DNA of 64,000 bases from Nocardioides litoris (GTDB lineage Bacteria > Actinomycetota > Actinomycetes > Propionibacteriales > Nocardioidaceae). The stretch spans positions 992,001 to 1,056,000 of the forward strand of contig NZ_VDMR01000001.1 of the NCBI RefSeq assembly GCF_006346315.1, read 5' to 3'. Positions 35,361 through 45,157 of this stretch are shown here, piece by piece; positions within the stretch are counted from its first letter, which is position 1; each line of letters begins with the position of its first letter. The notes below the pieces were generated by a model, which was given only the letters and a program-made list of their open reading frames with translations, ran no database searches and was not told the DNA's origin. The position numbers and the translations under genes are program-made.

Positions 35361-37793
35361 ATGAGCGCACAACCTTTCCTGGACGGTCTCGGGGTCGAGG
35401 GCACGGCCCCCGAGGAGGCCCGCGCGACCCGGCGCGGCCCCTCGCCCGAGGAGCTGCTCGAGGGCCTCAACGAGCCCCAGCGGGCGGCCGTCGTCCACGC
35501 CGGCGCGCCCCTGCTCGTCGTGGCCGGTGCCGGGTCGGGCAAGACGCGGGTGCTCACCCGCCGCATCGCCTGGCTGATCTCCGAGCGCAAGGCCCACCCC
35601 GGCTCGATCCTGGCCATCACCTTCACCAACAAGGCCGCGGCGGAGATGAAGGAGCGCGTCGAGGAGCTGGTCGGCAAGCGCGCCCGCATCATGTGGGTCA
35701 GCACCTTCCACTCCGCGTGCGTGCGCATCCTGCGCAAGGAGATCACCCACCTGGAGAAGGAGGGCCGGGAGCTCCGGTCCAACTTCTCCATCTACGACGC
35801 GCAGGACCAGAAGCGCCTGATGACCCTGGTCATCAAGGACCTCGACCTCGACCCCCGGCGCTACCAGCCCGGCCCGGTGCTGCACTGGGTCAGCAACCAC
35901 AAGAACGAGCTGCGCGACGCCGAGACCGTCGCCGCCGACGCCCGCAACGGCATCGAGAAGACCTTCGCCTCCTGCTACACGCTCTACCAGCAGCGCCTGC
36001 GCGAGGCCAACGCGCTCGACTTCGACGACCTCATCATGACCACGGTCCACCTGCTGCAGGCCTTCCCCGACGTGCGCGAGGCCTACCGGCGCCGCTTCCG
36101 GCACGTGCTGGTCGACGAGTACCAGGACACCAACCACGCGCAGTACGCCCTGATCCACCAGCTCTGCGCCGACGACCCCGAGCTGACGGAGAAGGAGCGC
36201 GTCGAGCCGGCCGAGCTGATGGTGGTCGGCGACGCCGACCAGTCGATCTACGCCTTCCGCGGCGCCAACATCCGCAATATCCTCGACTTCGAGCAGGACT
36301 TCCCCGACGCCACCTCGATCCTGCTGGAGCAGAACTACCGCTCCACCCAGACCATCCTGAGCGCGGCCAACGCGGTCATCGGGCACAACCGCGACCGCAA
36401 GGAGAAGCGGCTGTGGTCGGCCGCCGGCGACGGCGACCGCATCGTGGGGTACGTCGGCGACGACGAGCACGACGAGGCGCGGTTCGTCTCCGACGAGATC
36501 GACAAGCTCACCGACGACGGCGCCCGTGCCGGCGACGTCGCGGTCTTCTACCGCACCAACGCCCAGTCGCGGGTGTTCGAGGAGGTGTTCATCCGCACCG
36601 GCCTGCCCTACAAGGTCGTCGGCGGGGTGCGCTTCTACGAGCGCCGCGAGGTCCGCGACGCGCTGGCCTACCTGCGGATGCTGGTCAACCCCGACGACTC
36701 GGTCTCGCTGCGCCGCATCCTGAACGTGCCCAAGCGCGGCATCGGCGACCGGGCGGTGGCCTGCGTCAACGAGCTCGCCGAGCGCGAGCGCATCACCTTC
36801 TGGTCGGCCCTGCAGCGGGCGTCGGAGGCGCCCGGGCTGGCCACCCGCTCGCTGACCAACATCCAGGGCTTCGTCGCGCTCGTCGAGGAGCTGCAGGGCT
36901 TGGTCGAGGCCCGCGAGCGGCCCGACGTCGTCCTGCAGACCGCGCTCGACAAGTCCGGCTACCTCGCCGAGCTCGAGGCCTCCGACGACCCGCAGGACGA
37001 GACCCGCGTGGAGAACCTCGGCGAGCTCGTCGCCGTGGCCCGCGAGTTCTCCGACGACCCGGTCGCCGGCCCGTCGGTCGACCCCGCCGACGTCGACGCC
37101 GAGGCCCTCGAGCCCGGCCTCGGCGACTTCCTGGAGCGGGTCGCCCTGGTCGCCGACACCGACCAGATCCCCGACGACGACGGCGGCACCGGCGTCGTCA
37201 CCTTGATGACGCTCCACACCGCCAAGGGCCTGGAGTTCCCGACGGTCTTCCTCACCGGCATGGAGGAGGGCGTGTTCCCGCACTCCCGCTCCCTCGGCGA
37301 CCGGCCCGAGCTGGAGGAGGAGCGACGCCTGGCCTACGTCGGCATCACCCGGGCCCGCGAGCGCCTCTACCTCTCCCGCGCGGTCGTCCGCTCCTCGTGG
37401 GGCGCGCCGTCGCACAACCCGGCCAGCCGGTTCCTCGACGAGCTGCCCGTCGACCTCGTCGACTGGCGCCGCACCGAGGCCGCCCAGACGCGTTGGGGCC
37501 GCCCCGACCTGGCCTCGTCCTCACCGGCGTCGTCCGGCTTCGGCCAGCCCACCGCCGCCGGCCGCCGCAACTTCTCCGCCGCCGCGGCCCGGGCCGACGC
37601 CCGGTCCAAGTCGACCGTGCGCCGCGAGGTGCCCAGCCTCGAGCCGGGCGACCGCATCACCCACGACTCCTTCGGCCTCGGCACCGTCGTCGCGGTCGAC
37701 GGCCAGGGCGAGAAGGCCATCGCCTCCATCGACTTCGGCAACGGCCCCGTCAAGCGCCTCCTCCTCCGCGTCGCCCCGGTCCAGAAGCTCTGA
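35361..37793 (+). CDS. pcrA: ATP-dependent DNA helicase PcrA (UvrD family)
   Basis: An 810-residue superfamily 1A helicase. Walker A is VVAGAGSGKTRVLTRRIAWL (about residues 54-73). Motif II is LVDEYQDTNHAQY, motif III VGDADQSIYAFRG, motif IV LEQNYRSTQTIL, and motif VI includes VGITRARERLYLSR. The C-terminal Tudor-like segment, DRITHDSFGLGTVVAVDG, is the RNA-polymerase-contacting tail of PcrA. It unwinds DNA in repair and clears transcription complexes. TAGGCT lies 9 bases before the ATG. Confidence 0.97.
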   Translation: MSAQPFLDGLGVEGTAPEEARATRRGPSPEELLEGLNEPQRAAVVHAGAPLLVVAGAGSGKTRVLTRRIAWLISERKAHPGSILAITFTNKAAAEMKERVEELVGKRARIMWVSTFHSACVRILRKEITHLEKEGRELRSNFSIYDAQDQKRLMTLVIKDLDLDPRRYQPGPVLHWVSNHKNELRDAETVAADARNGIEKTFASCYTLYQQRLREANALDFDDLIMTTVHLLQAFPDVREAYRRRFRHVLVDEYQDTNHAQYALIHQLCADDPELTEKERVEPAELMVVGDADQSIYAFRGANIRNILDFEQDFPDATSILLEQNYRSTQTILSAANAVIGHNRDRKEKRLWSAAGDGDRIVGYVGDDEHDEARFVSDEIDKLTDDGARAGDVAVFYRTNAQSRVFEEVFIRTGLPYKVVGGVRFYERREVRDALAYLRMLVNPDDSVSLRRILNVPKRGIGDRAVACVNELAERERITFWSALQRASEAPGLATRSLTNIQGFVALVEELQGLVEARERPDVVLQTALDKSGYLAELEASDDPQDETRVENLGELVAVAREFSDDPVAGPSVDPADVDAEALEPGLGDFLERVALVADTDQIPDDDGGTGVVTLMTLHTAKGLEFPTVFLTGMEEGVFPHSRSLGDRPELEEERRLAYVGITRARERLYLSRAVVRSSWGAPSHNPASRFLDELPVDLVDWRRTEAAQTRWGRPDLASSSPASSGFGQPTAAGRRNFSAAAARADARSKSTVRREVPSLEPGDRITHDSFGLGTVVAVDGQGEKAIASIDFGNGPVKRLLLRVAPVQKL

Positions 37794-38240
37794 CTCGTCC
37801 GGTCGGCTCCGCCGGCCCCGCGTCCGTCCCGCGCTGGCGTCGGGGCGCCCGTGCCGGGTTGCTTGGTCTGGTCGGCCCCGCCGGCCCCGCGTCCGCCCCG
37901 CGCACGCGCCTGGCCACGCTGCCCGACCCACGGTGGTCGAGGAGGTTCCGCTGGGAACCGTCTCGAGACCGCGCGACCACGCCTGGCCCGCCCGGGCCGG
38001 CCGGTGGCCTCGAGCAGGCGCCAGTACGCCTTCCTCGAGCACCGTGGGTCGGGGGATCGGGGGGCGCCGCAGTCGACCAGCGGGACCACAGCGAGGCGCC
38101 CGGGCCACCGCGCGACCGGGCCACGGGGCGCACGGCGCGGCCGGTGGGCTCAGGGCCGGGTCGGGCCCGCGGGGCCAGGCTGCGGCAGCCCTACGAGAGC
38201 GGCGCGGGTCCGCCGGGCAGGCCCGCCGGTCCGCGCCCGA
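37794..38240. other. Repeat-rich intergenic region, no gene
   Basis: This 447-bp gap between converging pcrA and the M23 peptidase gene holds no credible gene. It starts with a 32-bp direct repeat (37801-37832 and 37870-37901, 30 of 32 identical). It also has a 22-bp inverted repeat with one mismatch (37922-37943 and 38032-38053) containing the GGTGGTCGAGGA / TCCTCGAGCACC words, plus TCTCGAGA at 37961. These belong to the dispersed repeat family of this genome. Confidence 0.75.
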
Positions 38241-39266
38241 TCAAGGCTGTACGCCGTGGACGACGAACGCGGCGTACGGGTCGACCGGGTCGCCGCCGCC
38301 GGGGCGGACCTCGACGTGGAGGTGGGAGCCGGTGACGTTGCCGGTGGAGCCGACGGTGCCGATGACCTCGTTGCCGGTGACGACGTCACCGACGGAGACG
38401 TACTGGGTGGTCTGGTGGGCGTACCAGATCTCGGTGCCGTCCTCGAGGGTGACGACCGTCTTGTTGCCGTAGGAGCCGTCGTACCCGACGAAGGTCACGA
38501 CGCCGTTGGCGATGGCGTGGATGGGGTCGCCGTTCTCGCCGTTGAAGTCGAGGCCGGTGTGGGAGCTGGCCCACAGGCCGTACTGGCCGAAGGTGGCGGT
38601 GATGATCGAGGGGTTGAGCGGGAGGACCCAGCGGTTCTCCTTGATCTTGGCCGCCTGCTTCTCGGCCTGCGCGGCGAGCGTGCTGAGGGCGGCGTTGCGC
38701 TCCTGGGCCTGCGCCTCGGCGGCGGCCACGAGCTCGTCCTGGCCGGAGGCCTGGGCGAGGGTCTGGCGGTCGTTGCTGCGGCTGAGGGTCTGGCGGTCGC
38801 TGCCCACCGTGGCGATGCCGTCGCTGCCGGACAACGCGGTGGCCGGCCGGACGTTGTTGACGACCGTGCCGGCGAGGGCCGGCCCGTCGTCGTCGGGGGC
38901 GACCATGACGCCGCCCACCGCGACGGCCATCGTGGCCAGGCCCAGCAGGACCGGCGGCGACGGGAGGCCGCGGAAGAGCGGGCCGCGCGAGCCGGCGTGC
39001 TTGACGGCCTTGCGCTTGCCCGGCGTCTGCGCCCGGGCCAGCGGCAGCTCGGCGGTGTGGTCGAGGTCGCCGACGTAGTGGGTGCCGGTCGACGGCGACA
39101 GCGTCTCGCGGGAGACCGGGCCGGAGGTCGACGAGGACGCCGGGTGGACGGCGGCCTCGACGGCCGCCGGCTCGGGACGCAGGGCGCGGCGGCCGGGCAC
39201 GGCCGTCGTCCTGGTCTCCGAGGGTCGGCGGCGAGGGCCGCGGCGTTCCGCTCGGTGGTTTCCCAT
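38241..39266 (-). CDS. M23-family peptidase (LytM endopeptidase), membrane-anchored
   Basis: A 341-residue protein from ATG 39266. Residues 1-85 are basic and cytoplasmic. One membrane helix follows (PPVLLGLATMAVAVGGVMV), then a helical, Ala/Gln/Glu-rich stretch (about 150-190) likely to be a coiled coil. The C-terminal M23 domain has SSHTGLDFNGENGDPIHA (HxxxD) and TGSHLHVEVRPGG (HxH), the zinc and catalytic residues of active enzymes. It should cut peptidoglycan cross-bridges outside the membrane. It converges with pcrA and is divergent from sucC. Confidence 0.92.
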   Translation of the reverse strand: MGNHRAERRGPRRRPSETRTTAVPGRRALRPEPAAVEAAVHPASSSTSGPVSRETLSPSTGTHYVGDLDHTAELPLARAQTPGKRKAVKHAGSRGPLFRGLPSPPVLLGLATMAVAVGGVMVAPDDDGPALAGTVVNNVRPATALSGSDGIATVGSDRQTLSRSNDRQTLAQASGQDELVAAAEAQAQERNAALSTLAAQAEKQAAKIKENRWVLPLNPSIITATFGQYGLWASSHTGLDFNGENGDPIHAIANGVVTFVGYDGSYGNKTVVTLEDGTEIWYAHQTTQYVSVGDVVTGNEVIGTVGSTGNVTGSHLHVEVRPGGGDPVDPYAAFVVHGVQP

Positions 39267-39650
39267 GGGGCAGACGGCTCCGTGTGGTTGGCATCGGTGG
39301 TCGCTGGCACTGCGTGCACGCACCAGCCGAGGGGGCGGGGGCGCAGGGCGGCTTCGACTGTAACGGACCGGTCGCTGGGCCACCCAATCGGGTGCGCCAC
39401 CCATCCTGGCCCACCCGGTGCGGTCCGCACAGCCCGGGCACGCTTTCCTCACAGGGCCCCGCGCCGGGCCGCAGCCTGCGCGCCGGTGTGACGCGCGGCC
39501 GAGACGTGGCTCACGTCGCCCACGGCTGCACCCGCCCGTCCGGCGGGTCTAGTGTGCCGAAGGAAAATGCCGTGCGCCCGGACGCGTCCCGACCTGTGAC
39601 CGCGGGCGCGCAGGCGCCGAGACCACAGACGCGAGAGAACTGGTGGACCA
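39267..39650. other. Divergent intergenic region, M23 peptidase and sucCD promoters
   Basis: No gene is seen in these 384 bases. On the minus strand TACAGT (39362-39357), within GTTACAGTCG, is a good -10 about 90 bases before the peptidase ATG. On the plus strand TAGTGT (39550-39555) is a candidate -10 for sucCD, giving a leader of about 90 bases. I looked for a ydaO riboswitch in the peptidase leader and did not find one. Confidence 0.5.
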
Positions 39651-40817
39651 GTGGACCTGATGGAGTACCAGGCGAAGGAGCTCTTCGCCAAGCACGGTGT
39701 GACGACCACCCTCGGCACGGTCGTGGAGACCGCCGACGCGGCCCGCGCCGCGGCCGAGGAGATCGGCGGCGTCACCGTCATCAAGGCACAGGTCAAGGCC
39801 GGTGGACGCGGCAAGGCGGGCGGCGTCAAGCTCGCCAAGACCGCCGACGAGGCGTTCGAGCACGCCAGCAACATCCTCGGCATGGAGATCAAGGGCCTCA
39901 CGGTCAACCGGGTCCTGGTCACGCCGGCCACCCCGCCGCAGGAGGAGTACTACTTCTCCTTCCTGCTCGACCGGGCCAACCGGCAGTACCTCTGCATCGC
40001 CTCTGTCGAGGGTGGGGTGGAGATCGAGGAGGTCGCGAAGACCAACCCCGACGCCGTCAAGCAGATCCCCATCGACCCCGGCACCGGCGTCGACGCCGCC
40101 AAGGCCCGCGAGATCGCGACCGAGGCCAAGTTCCCCGAGGCCGTCTTCGAGCAGGCCGTCACCATGATCGAGGCCCTGTACACGGTCTTCGTCGAGGAGG
40201 ACGCCACCCTGGTCGAGGTCAACCCGCTGGCCCGCCTCGAGGGCGACAAGCTCGAGGCGCTCGACGGCAAGGTCTCCCTGGACGACAACGCCTCCGAGTT
40301 CCGCCACGAGGACCACGAGGCCTTCGTCATCCGTGACGAGGAGGACCCGCTCGAGGCCAAGGCCAAGGACAAGGGCCTCAACTACGTCAAGCTCGACGGC
40401 CAGGTCGGCATCATCGGCAACGGCGCGGGCCTGGTCATGTCGACCCTCGACGTCGTCGCGTACGCCGGCGAGGCGCACGGCGGGGTCAAGCCCGCCAACT
40501 TCCTCGACATCGGCGGCGGCGCCAACGCCCAGGTCATGGCCGACGGCCTCGACGTGATCCTCGGCGACGAGCAGGTCAAGAGCGTGTTCGTCAACGTCTT
40601 CGGCGGCATCACCGCCTGCGACGAGGTCGCCAACGGCATCAAGGGCGCGCTGGAGATCCTCGGCGACGCCGCGACCAAGCCGCTGGTCGTCCGCCTCGAC
40701 GGCAACAACGTCGACAAGGGCCGCGCGATCCTCGACGAGCTGGACCACCCGCTCGTCACGCAGGTCGACACGATGGACGGCGCGGCCGACAAGGCCGCCG
40801 AGCTGGCCAACGCCTGA
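39651..40817 (+). CDS. sucC: Succinate-CoA ligase (ADP-forming) subunit beta
   Basis: A 388-residue ATP-grasp protein that starts [16 protein letters not shown] from GTG 39651, matching the usual SucC terminus. The nucleotide block is [20 protein letters not shown], with the metal site [10 protein letters not shown] and the CoA-ligase region [12 protein letters not shown] near the C-terminus. With SucD it converts succinyl-CoA to succinate and forms ATP or GTP in the TCA cycle. sucD follows after 38 bases in the same operon. Confidence 0.97.
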   Translation: MDLMEYQAKELFAKHGVTTTLGTVVETADAARAAAEEIGGVTVIKAQVKAGGRGKAGGVKLAKTADEAFEHASNILGMEIKGLTVNRVLVTPATPPQEEYYFSFLLDRANRQYLCIASVEGGVEIEEVAKTNPDAVKQIPIDPGTGVDAAKAREIATEAKFPEAVFEQAVTMIEALYTVFVEEDATLVEVNPLARLEGDKLEALDGKVSLDDNASEFRHEDHEAFVIRDEEDPLEAKAKDKGLNYVKLDGQVGIIGNGAGLVMSTLDVVAYAGEAHGGVKPANFLDIGGGANAQVMADGLDVILGDEQVKSVFVNVFGGITACDEVANGIKGALEILGDAATKPLVVRLDGNNVDKGRAILDELDHPLVTQVDTMDGAADKAAELANA

Positions 40818-40855
40818 GCGCCCGAGACGACGAGAACGAAAGAGACAGCGAAGCC

Positions 40856-41749
40856 ATGTCGATCTACCTCAACAAGGACTCCAAGATCATCGTCCAGGGC
40901 ATCACGGGCGGGATGGGCTCCAAGCACACCACCCTGATGCTCCAGGCGGGCAGCAACATCGTCGGTGGTGTCAACGCCCGCAAGGCCGGCACGACCGTGA
41001 CGCTCGACGACACCGAGCTCCCCGTCTTCGGCACCGTCGAGGAGGCCATGAAGGAGACCGGCGCCGACGTGTCGGTCGCCTTCGTGCCCCCGGCCTTCAC
41101 CAAGGCCGCCTGCCTCGAGGCCATCGACGCCGGCATCGGTCTGCTGGTGGTCATCACCGAGGGCGTGCCCGTCCAGGACACCGCCGAGGTGTGGTCCTAC
41201 CTCAAGAGCGAGGCCAACAAGGCCGGCACCCGGATGATCGGCCCCAACTGCCCCGGCATCATCACGCCGGAGGAGTCGCTGGCCGGCATCACGCCGCACA
41301 CCATCGCGGGCAAGGGCCCCATCGGCCTGGTCTCGAAGTCGGGCACGCTGACCTACCAGATGATGTACGAGCTGAAGGACTTCGGCTTCTCCACCGCCAT
41401 CGGCATCGGCGGCGACCCGATCGTGGGCACCACCCACATCGACGCCCTCGAGGCGTTCGAGGCCGACCCGGAGACCCAGGCCATCGTGATGATCGGCGAG
41501 ATCGGCGGCGACGCCGAGGAGCGCGCCGCCGCGTACATCAAGGACCACGTGACCAAGCCGGTCGTCGGGTACGTCGCCGGCTTCACCGCCCCCGAGGGCA
41601 AGACCATGGGCCACGCCGGTGCCATCGTCTCCGGCTCCGCGGGCACCGCGGCCGCCAAGAAGGAGGCCCTCGAGGCCGTCGGCGTCAAGGTCGGCAAGAC
41701 GCCGTCCGAGACCGCCGCCCTGATGCGCGAGATCATGCAGTCCCTCTGA
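40856..41749 (+). CDS. sucD: Succinate-CoA ligase subunit alpha
   Basis: A 297-residue subunit. The CoA-binding Rossmann part is [19 protein letters not shown]. The phosphorylated histidine lies in [37 protein letters not shown] is the standard alpha-subunit block. It forms the heteromer with SucC. An intrinsic terminator begins 34 bases after the stop, closing the sucCD operon. Confidence 0.97.
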   Translation: MSIYLNKDSKIIVQGITGGMGSKHTTLMLQAGSNIVGGVNARKAGTTVTLDDTELPVFGTVEEAMKETGADVSVAFVPPAFTKAACLEAIDAGIGLLVVITEGVPVQDTAEVWSYLKSEANKAGTRMIGPNCPGIITPEESLAGITPHTIAGKGPIGLVSKSGTLTYQMMYELKDFGFSTAIGIGGDPIVGTTHIDALEAFEADPETQAIVMIGEIGGDAEERAAAYIKDHVTKPVVGYVAGFTAPEGKTMGHAGAIVSGSAGTAAAKKEALEAVGVKVGKTPSETAALMREIMQSL

Positions 41750-41782
41750 GTCGACCTCGGAGGCCCTCCTCCCCAGCTCCAC

Positions 41783-41825
41783 CACGCTGACCCGTCGTCG
41801 ATCGACGACGGGTCGGCGTGTCTTT
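41783..41825. terminator. Strong terminator after sucCD
   Basis: A 38-base hairpin: CACGC, one mismatch, GACCCGTCGTCGA, pairing with TCGACGACGGGTC, one mismatch, GCGTG (41783-41820). The stem is nearly loopless and is followed by TCTTT. The T-rich side serves sucCD; the convergent lipoprotein gene ends inside the T-tract at 41825. Confidence 0.85.
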
Positions 41826-43117
41826 CAGCAGCCGGCCTCGGTCCACGCGCACATCGCGGCGACGAGGTCGGCGGAGTCGGTGGTCATCCGCTCGACCTGG
41901 CGGCGTGCCTGCACCCCACGGGGCTCCGCGCCGGCCCCACCCTGGTCGGACGTCGAGTCGAGCAGGACCGAGCGGCCGACCCGCACCACGTGCAGGGCGA
42001 CGAGCCCGGGGACCGGGCTGCCGTCGACCTCGGTGAAGGCCACCACGGAGAAGGACTGGCCGCCGACCGGGGAGTCGGCGACGACCAACGGCCGGTCGAA
42101 GCCCTGGTCGCTCTGCGGCGGGCAGCCCTCCCAGAACGACCGCACGGCCGCCACGTGCGCGGCCGCCGCGTCGGCGTCGGGGAAGACGCGCATCGAGCGG
42201 GAGCGGCGGTCCTCGACGTCGGTGAAGGTCGCGTCGACGCGCTCGGCGCCCCGCGGACGCGGGCCCGGACCGCACACGTACGCCGACATGATCGGCTCGG
42301 ACCGCGGGGCCGGGGAGACGACGCCGTCCTGGCCCGGCTCCGCCCGCTCCGGCCAGCCCGACGCCAGCGGCAGCGAGGCGGGGTCGGTGGGCGAGGCGCC
42401 GCCGGCGAAGACCGACATGGCCTCCACGACGGGCCGGGACGCGTCGTGGGCGAACGCCACCTGGGCCGCGATGCTCTCGGGGCTCCCGCCGCCCTCGCCG
42501 TACGTCGAGGTGAGCAGCACCGCGGTCCCGACGGCGCGCACCTCGATGACCTCGAGGCCGGTGTCGAAGCGGCCCTCGGAGCGGTAGCGGTGGGTCACGG
42601 TGATCGCGTCGGGCTCGTCCTCCACCACTTCGTAGACCTGGTCGGTACCGCCCTCCTCGGCCTGCGGGCAGTCGGAGTAGGCGCGCCGGAGCGCGCCGAG
42701 CACGGACGTGGCCTCGGCGTCGGTGCCGTGGACGGCGAGCACGCGGGAGCGGACGTCCTCCGCCTCGCCCGTGTACGTCGCCCCGGCGGTGTCGCGCTGC
42801 GCGACCGGTGTGCCGGCCGACCACGCGGTGCGGCCGCACAGCTCGACGCTGGTCCACGTCGGCCGGTCGGTGACGGTGACCGGGCTGCCGTCGCCGTTGC
42901 GGCGGGGGAGGCCGGCCGCGAGCGGGAACCCGTCGGGCACCTCGGTCGGGCCGCTCGCGGTGGCCGGCACGACGTCGGCGACGGCGGCCGACGCCTCGGT
43001 GGGTGGCGCCGGGGCTGCCGTGGGGGTGCGGTCGCCGCAGCCGGCGCCGAGGAGGGCGACGGCGCCGAGCAGGGCGAGCCCGGTCACGGGCGTGGTCAGG
43101 CGGGGGAGGGGGCGCAT
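41825..43117 (-). CDS. Lipoprotein, unknown function
   Basis: A 430-residue exported protein. The signal ends in a lipobox LLGAGC, so the mature protein begins at a lipidated Cys near residue 27. Two similar halves follow: each has an AYxxxPxPR/CGRTAWSAG-type strand pattern, a Cys in a DCPQ or GCPPQ context, and an ending with VGxxVLLxSTxxxGG. This suggests duplicated PknH-sensor-like domains, which is an inference. It is downstream of the membrane-tethered sigma-like gene by 69 bases on the same strand, and the two may be co-expressed. Confidence 0.85.
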   Translation of the reverse strand: MRPLPRLTTPVTGLALLGAVALLGAGCGDRTPTAAPAPPTEASAAVADVVPATASGPTEVPDGFPLAAGLPRRNGDGSPVTVTDRPTWTSVELCGRTAWSAGTPVAQRDTAGATYTGEAEDVRSRVLAVHGTDAEATSVLGALRRAYSDCPQAEEGGTDQVYEVVEDEPDAITVTHRYRSEGRFDTGLEVIEVRAVGTAVLLTSTYGEGGGSPESIAAQVAFAHDASRPVVEAMSVFAGGASPTDPASLPLASGWPERAEPGQDGVVSPAPRSEPIMSAYVCGPGPRPRGAERVDATFTDVEDRRSRSMRVFPDADAAAAHVAAVRSFWEGCPPQSDQGFDRPLVVADSPVGGQSFSVVAFTEVDGSPVPGLVALHVVRVGRSVLLDSTSDQGGAGAEPRGVQARRQVERMTTDSADLVAAMCAWTEAGC

Positions 43118-43186
43118 CGGAAGGCCTTTCGTCGCGGGAGGTGTGCTCCTGTGACGCGGCGCCCGGCCGGCGGGTTGTGGGAGGTC

Positions 43187-45055
43187 TCAGCCCGTGGCCG
43201 GCGGCGGCATCTCGGCGAGCCGGGCCCGGGCCCGCTCGGCCAGGGCCACGAACGCGCCGTCGGCCAGGGTCGCGTCGGGTGCCGGCACGAACCCGAGCTG
43301 GGCGACCGCGGTGCCCACCCGGGCGACGGCCATCCAGAAGACGACGGTGCGCTCGTCGGTGACCCGCACCTCGAGGCGCCACGCGTCGAGCGAGGAGCCC
43401 TCGCCGCCCTGCTCGGTGACCCGCTCGACCTCGGTGCTGAGGTCGCGGTCGGGGCAGGAGGCCATCCGGTCGCGCACCTGCTGCACCAGCGCCTGCGCCT
43501 TGCGCGGGGGCAGGGCTCCGACGGTCTCGGTGACCCCGAACTCCTGCGGCAGGTCGGCCTCGGGCACCAGGAAGGTGCGGGTGAAGGCGCGCGAGATCCG
43601 GGTGCCCTCGAAGGGGCTCGCGAAGGTCGTGCGGTCGCAGCCGGTCGCCGCGGCGTTGGTGGTCGGCCGGCTCGGCTCGGTGCCCACCCAGGGCTGGTCG
43701 ACGCCGTTGACCGGGGGCAGGTCGAGCTCGGAGAGCAGTGCGGGGCGCGTGCCGGTCGGGACGGGCGCGCGGTCGACGAGCTCCGGCTGCGCCTCGGCGC
43801 AGGCGCCTGCACCGGGCTCGGCGCACAGGCCGGTCACACCGGCGGCCAGGAGGGCGGCCGCCGGGCCGGTGCCGGGGGCGTCCGAGCCGGGCAGGGCCAC
43901 CGATGTCGTGGTGGTGAAGCTGCCGGTGCGGGCCACGCCGACGACGTACGTCGTCACGGGCGCGGCCCAGCTGCGCAGCACCAGCTGCACCGACTCGTCG
44001 GCCACGCCGCCCGGGGTGCGGGTGCCGAGCAGCTGGACCCGCGGCGTGGCGCAGCCAGCGAACCAGCCGACCGTCGTCTGGAAGGCCCGGGCCGCGGCCC
44101 GCTCGGAGGCCGAGGCCTCGGAGAGCTGCACGACGGTGGCCTTGGGGGCCCCTCCCTGGCGGGGGAGGCCGTCGAAGGTGCGGACGAGCGCAGCCCGGCC
44201 GCGCGGGTCGGCGTACCGGTCCTGCTGGCACGGCAGGACCAGGCCGTTGCCGCTGCTGTTGTCGTTGGTGCGGACCTGGGTCCAGCGCCGGCCCGGGTAG
44301 CTCGCGTCGAGGGCGGCGGCGTCGAGCAGGGTCGTGTCGGGGAGCGTCACGACGGCTTGGATCGCCGACCCGCTCCCGTCGCCCCCGAGCGGGAGCGCGA
44401 CCGGCGGCTGGTCGAGGCGCGGGGCCACGCCGTCGGTGGCCGTGACCGCGGAGCCGCTGACCACGACGGCGGCGACCGCCACGGCCGCGCCGACGACGGT
44501 GTGGACGCGGCGCCGGGCCGCGCCCTGCCGGCGGATGATGGTGGTGCGCGGCCAGCGCCCGGCCCCACCGACCGAGCCCGCGAGCCGGTCGAAGGCGGTG
44601 CGCAGGCCGAGCGCCTCGGTGTCGAGGGCCAGGGCGAGCGCGGCGGCGCCCGCCTGGAGCTCGCGCTCGGCCTGCTCGCGGGGCAGGCCGACCTCGCGGG
44701 CCATCTGGTCGAGGCTCACCGGCGCGAGCTGGGTCAGCACGAGGACCCGCCGCCGCACCGGCGAGAGCCCGTTGAGGGCGTCGAGGGTGGCCCGGACGTC
44801 GTCGGGGACGTCCTTCTCGCGGTGCCACACGCGCGCGGTGTGACGACGCTGGGCGAGCCGCCACGCGTGGGGACGCACGACGGACTCCGGGTCCTCCAGG
44901 CGCGAGAGCTTGCGCCACCGGTGCCAGGCCACGACGAACGCGTCGCGGACCGCCCGCCGCGACGCCGCCAGGTCGCCGGTGAGGGCGTAGGTCTGGGCCA
45001 GCAGTCGCTCGCGCGCGTCGACGTAGAACGCGTCGAAGTCCTCGGGGTCTCTCAT
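43187..45055 (-). CDS. Sigma-70-like protein fused to a membrane anchor and outer domain
   Basis: A 622-residue protein from ATG 45055. Residues 5-70 resemble sigma region 2 (QTYALTGDLAASRRAVRDAF, then AWHRW). Residues 96-135 resemble region 4 (GLSPVRRRVLVLTQLAPVSL, then MAREVGLPREQAE). One membrane helix spans about 185-205 (VVGAAVAVAAVVVSGSAV). The remaining 415 residues would lie outside and have Cys pairs and two related halves, as in the adjacent lipoprotein. No separate anti-sigma gene is present. It may be a tethered regulator rather than a working sigma factor. TACCGT lies 10 bases before the ATG. Confidence 0.82.
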   Translation of the reverse strand: MRDPEDFDAFYVDARERLLAQTYALTGDLAASRRAVRDAFVVAWHRWRKLSRLEDPESVVRPHAWRLAQRRHTARVWHREKDVPDDVRATLDALNGLSPVRRRVLVLTQLAPVSLDQMAREVGLPREQAERELQAGAAALALALDTEALGLRTAFDRLAGSVGGAGRWPRTTIIRRQGAARRRVHTVVGAAVAVAAVVVSGSAVTATDGVAPRLDQPPVALPLGGDGSGSAIQAVVTLPDTTLLDAAALDASYPGRRWTQVRTNDNSSGNGLVLPCQQDRYADPRGRAALVRTFDGLPRQGGAPKATVVQLSEASASERAAARAFQTTVGWFAGCATPRVQLLGTRTPGGVADESVQLVLRSWAAPVTTYVVGVARTGSFTTTTSVALPGSDAPGTGPAAALLAAGVTGLCAEPGAGACAEAQPELVDRAPVPTGTRPALLSELDLPPVNGVDQPWVGTEPSRPTTNAAATGCDRTTFASPFEGTRISRAFTRTFLVPEADLPQEFGVTETVGALPPRKAQALVQQVRDRMASCPDRDLSTEVERVTEQGGEGSSLDAWRLEVRVTDERTVVFWMAVARVGTAVAQLGFVPAPDATLADGAFVALAERARARLAEMPPPATG

Positions 45056-45157
45056 CGCGGCGACCACGGTAGACGAACGGGCCACCCCGCCCCGACTCGG
45101 CGGCGCCCGGCGTGGGAGCGCCACCGCGGTCGGCCCGGGGGCCACGATGGGTGGGCC

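Noticed and set aside
39267..39540. Possible ydaO (c-di-AMP) riboswitch in the M23 peptidase leader
   Set aside because: Such peptidases often carry one in actinobacteria, but the conserved ydaO words are not seen on the minus strand.
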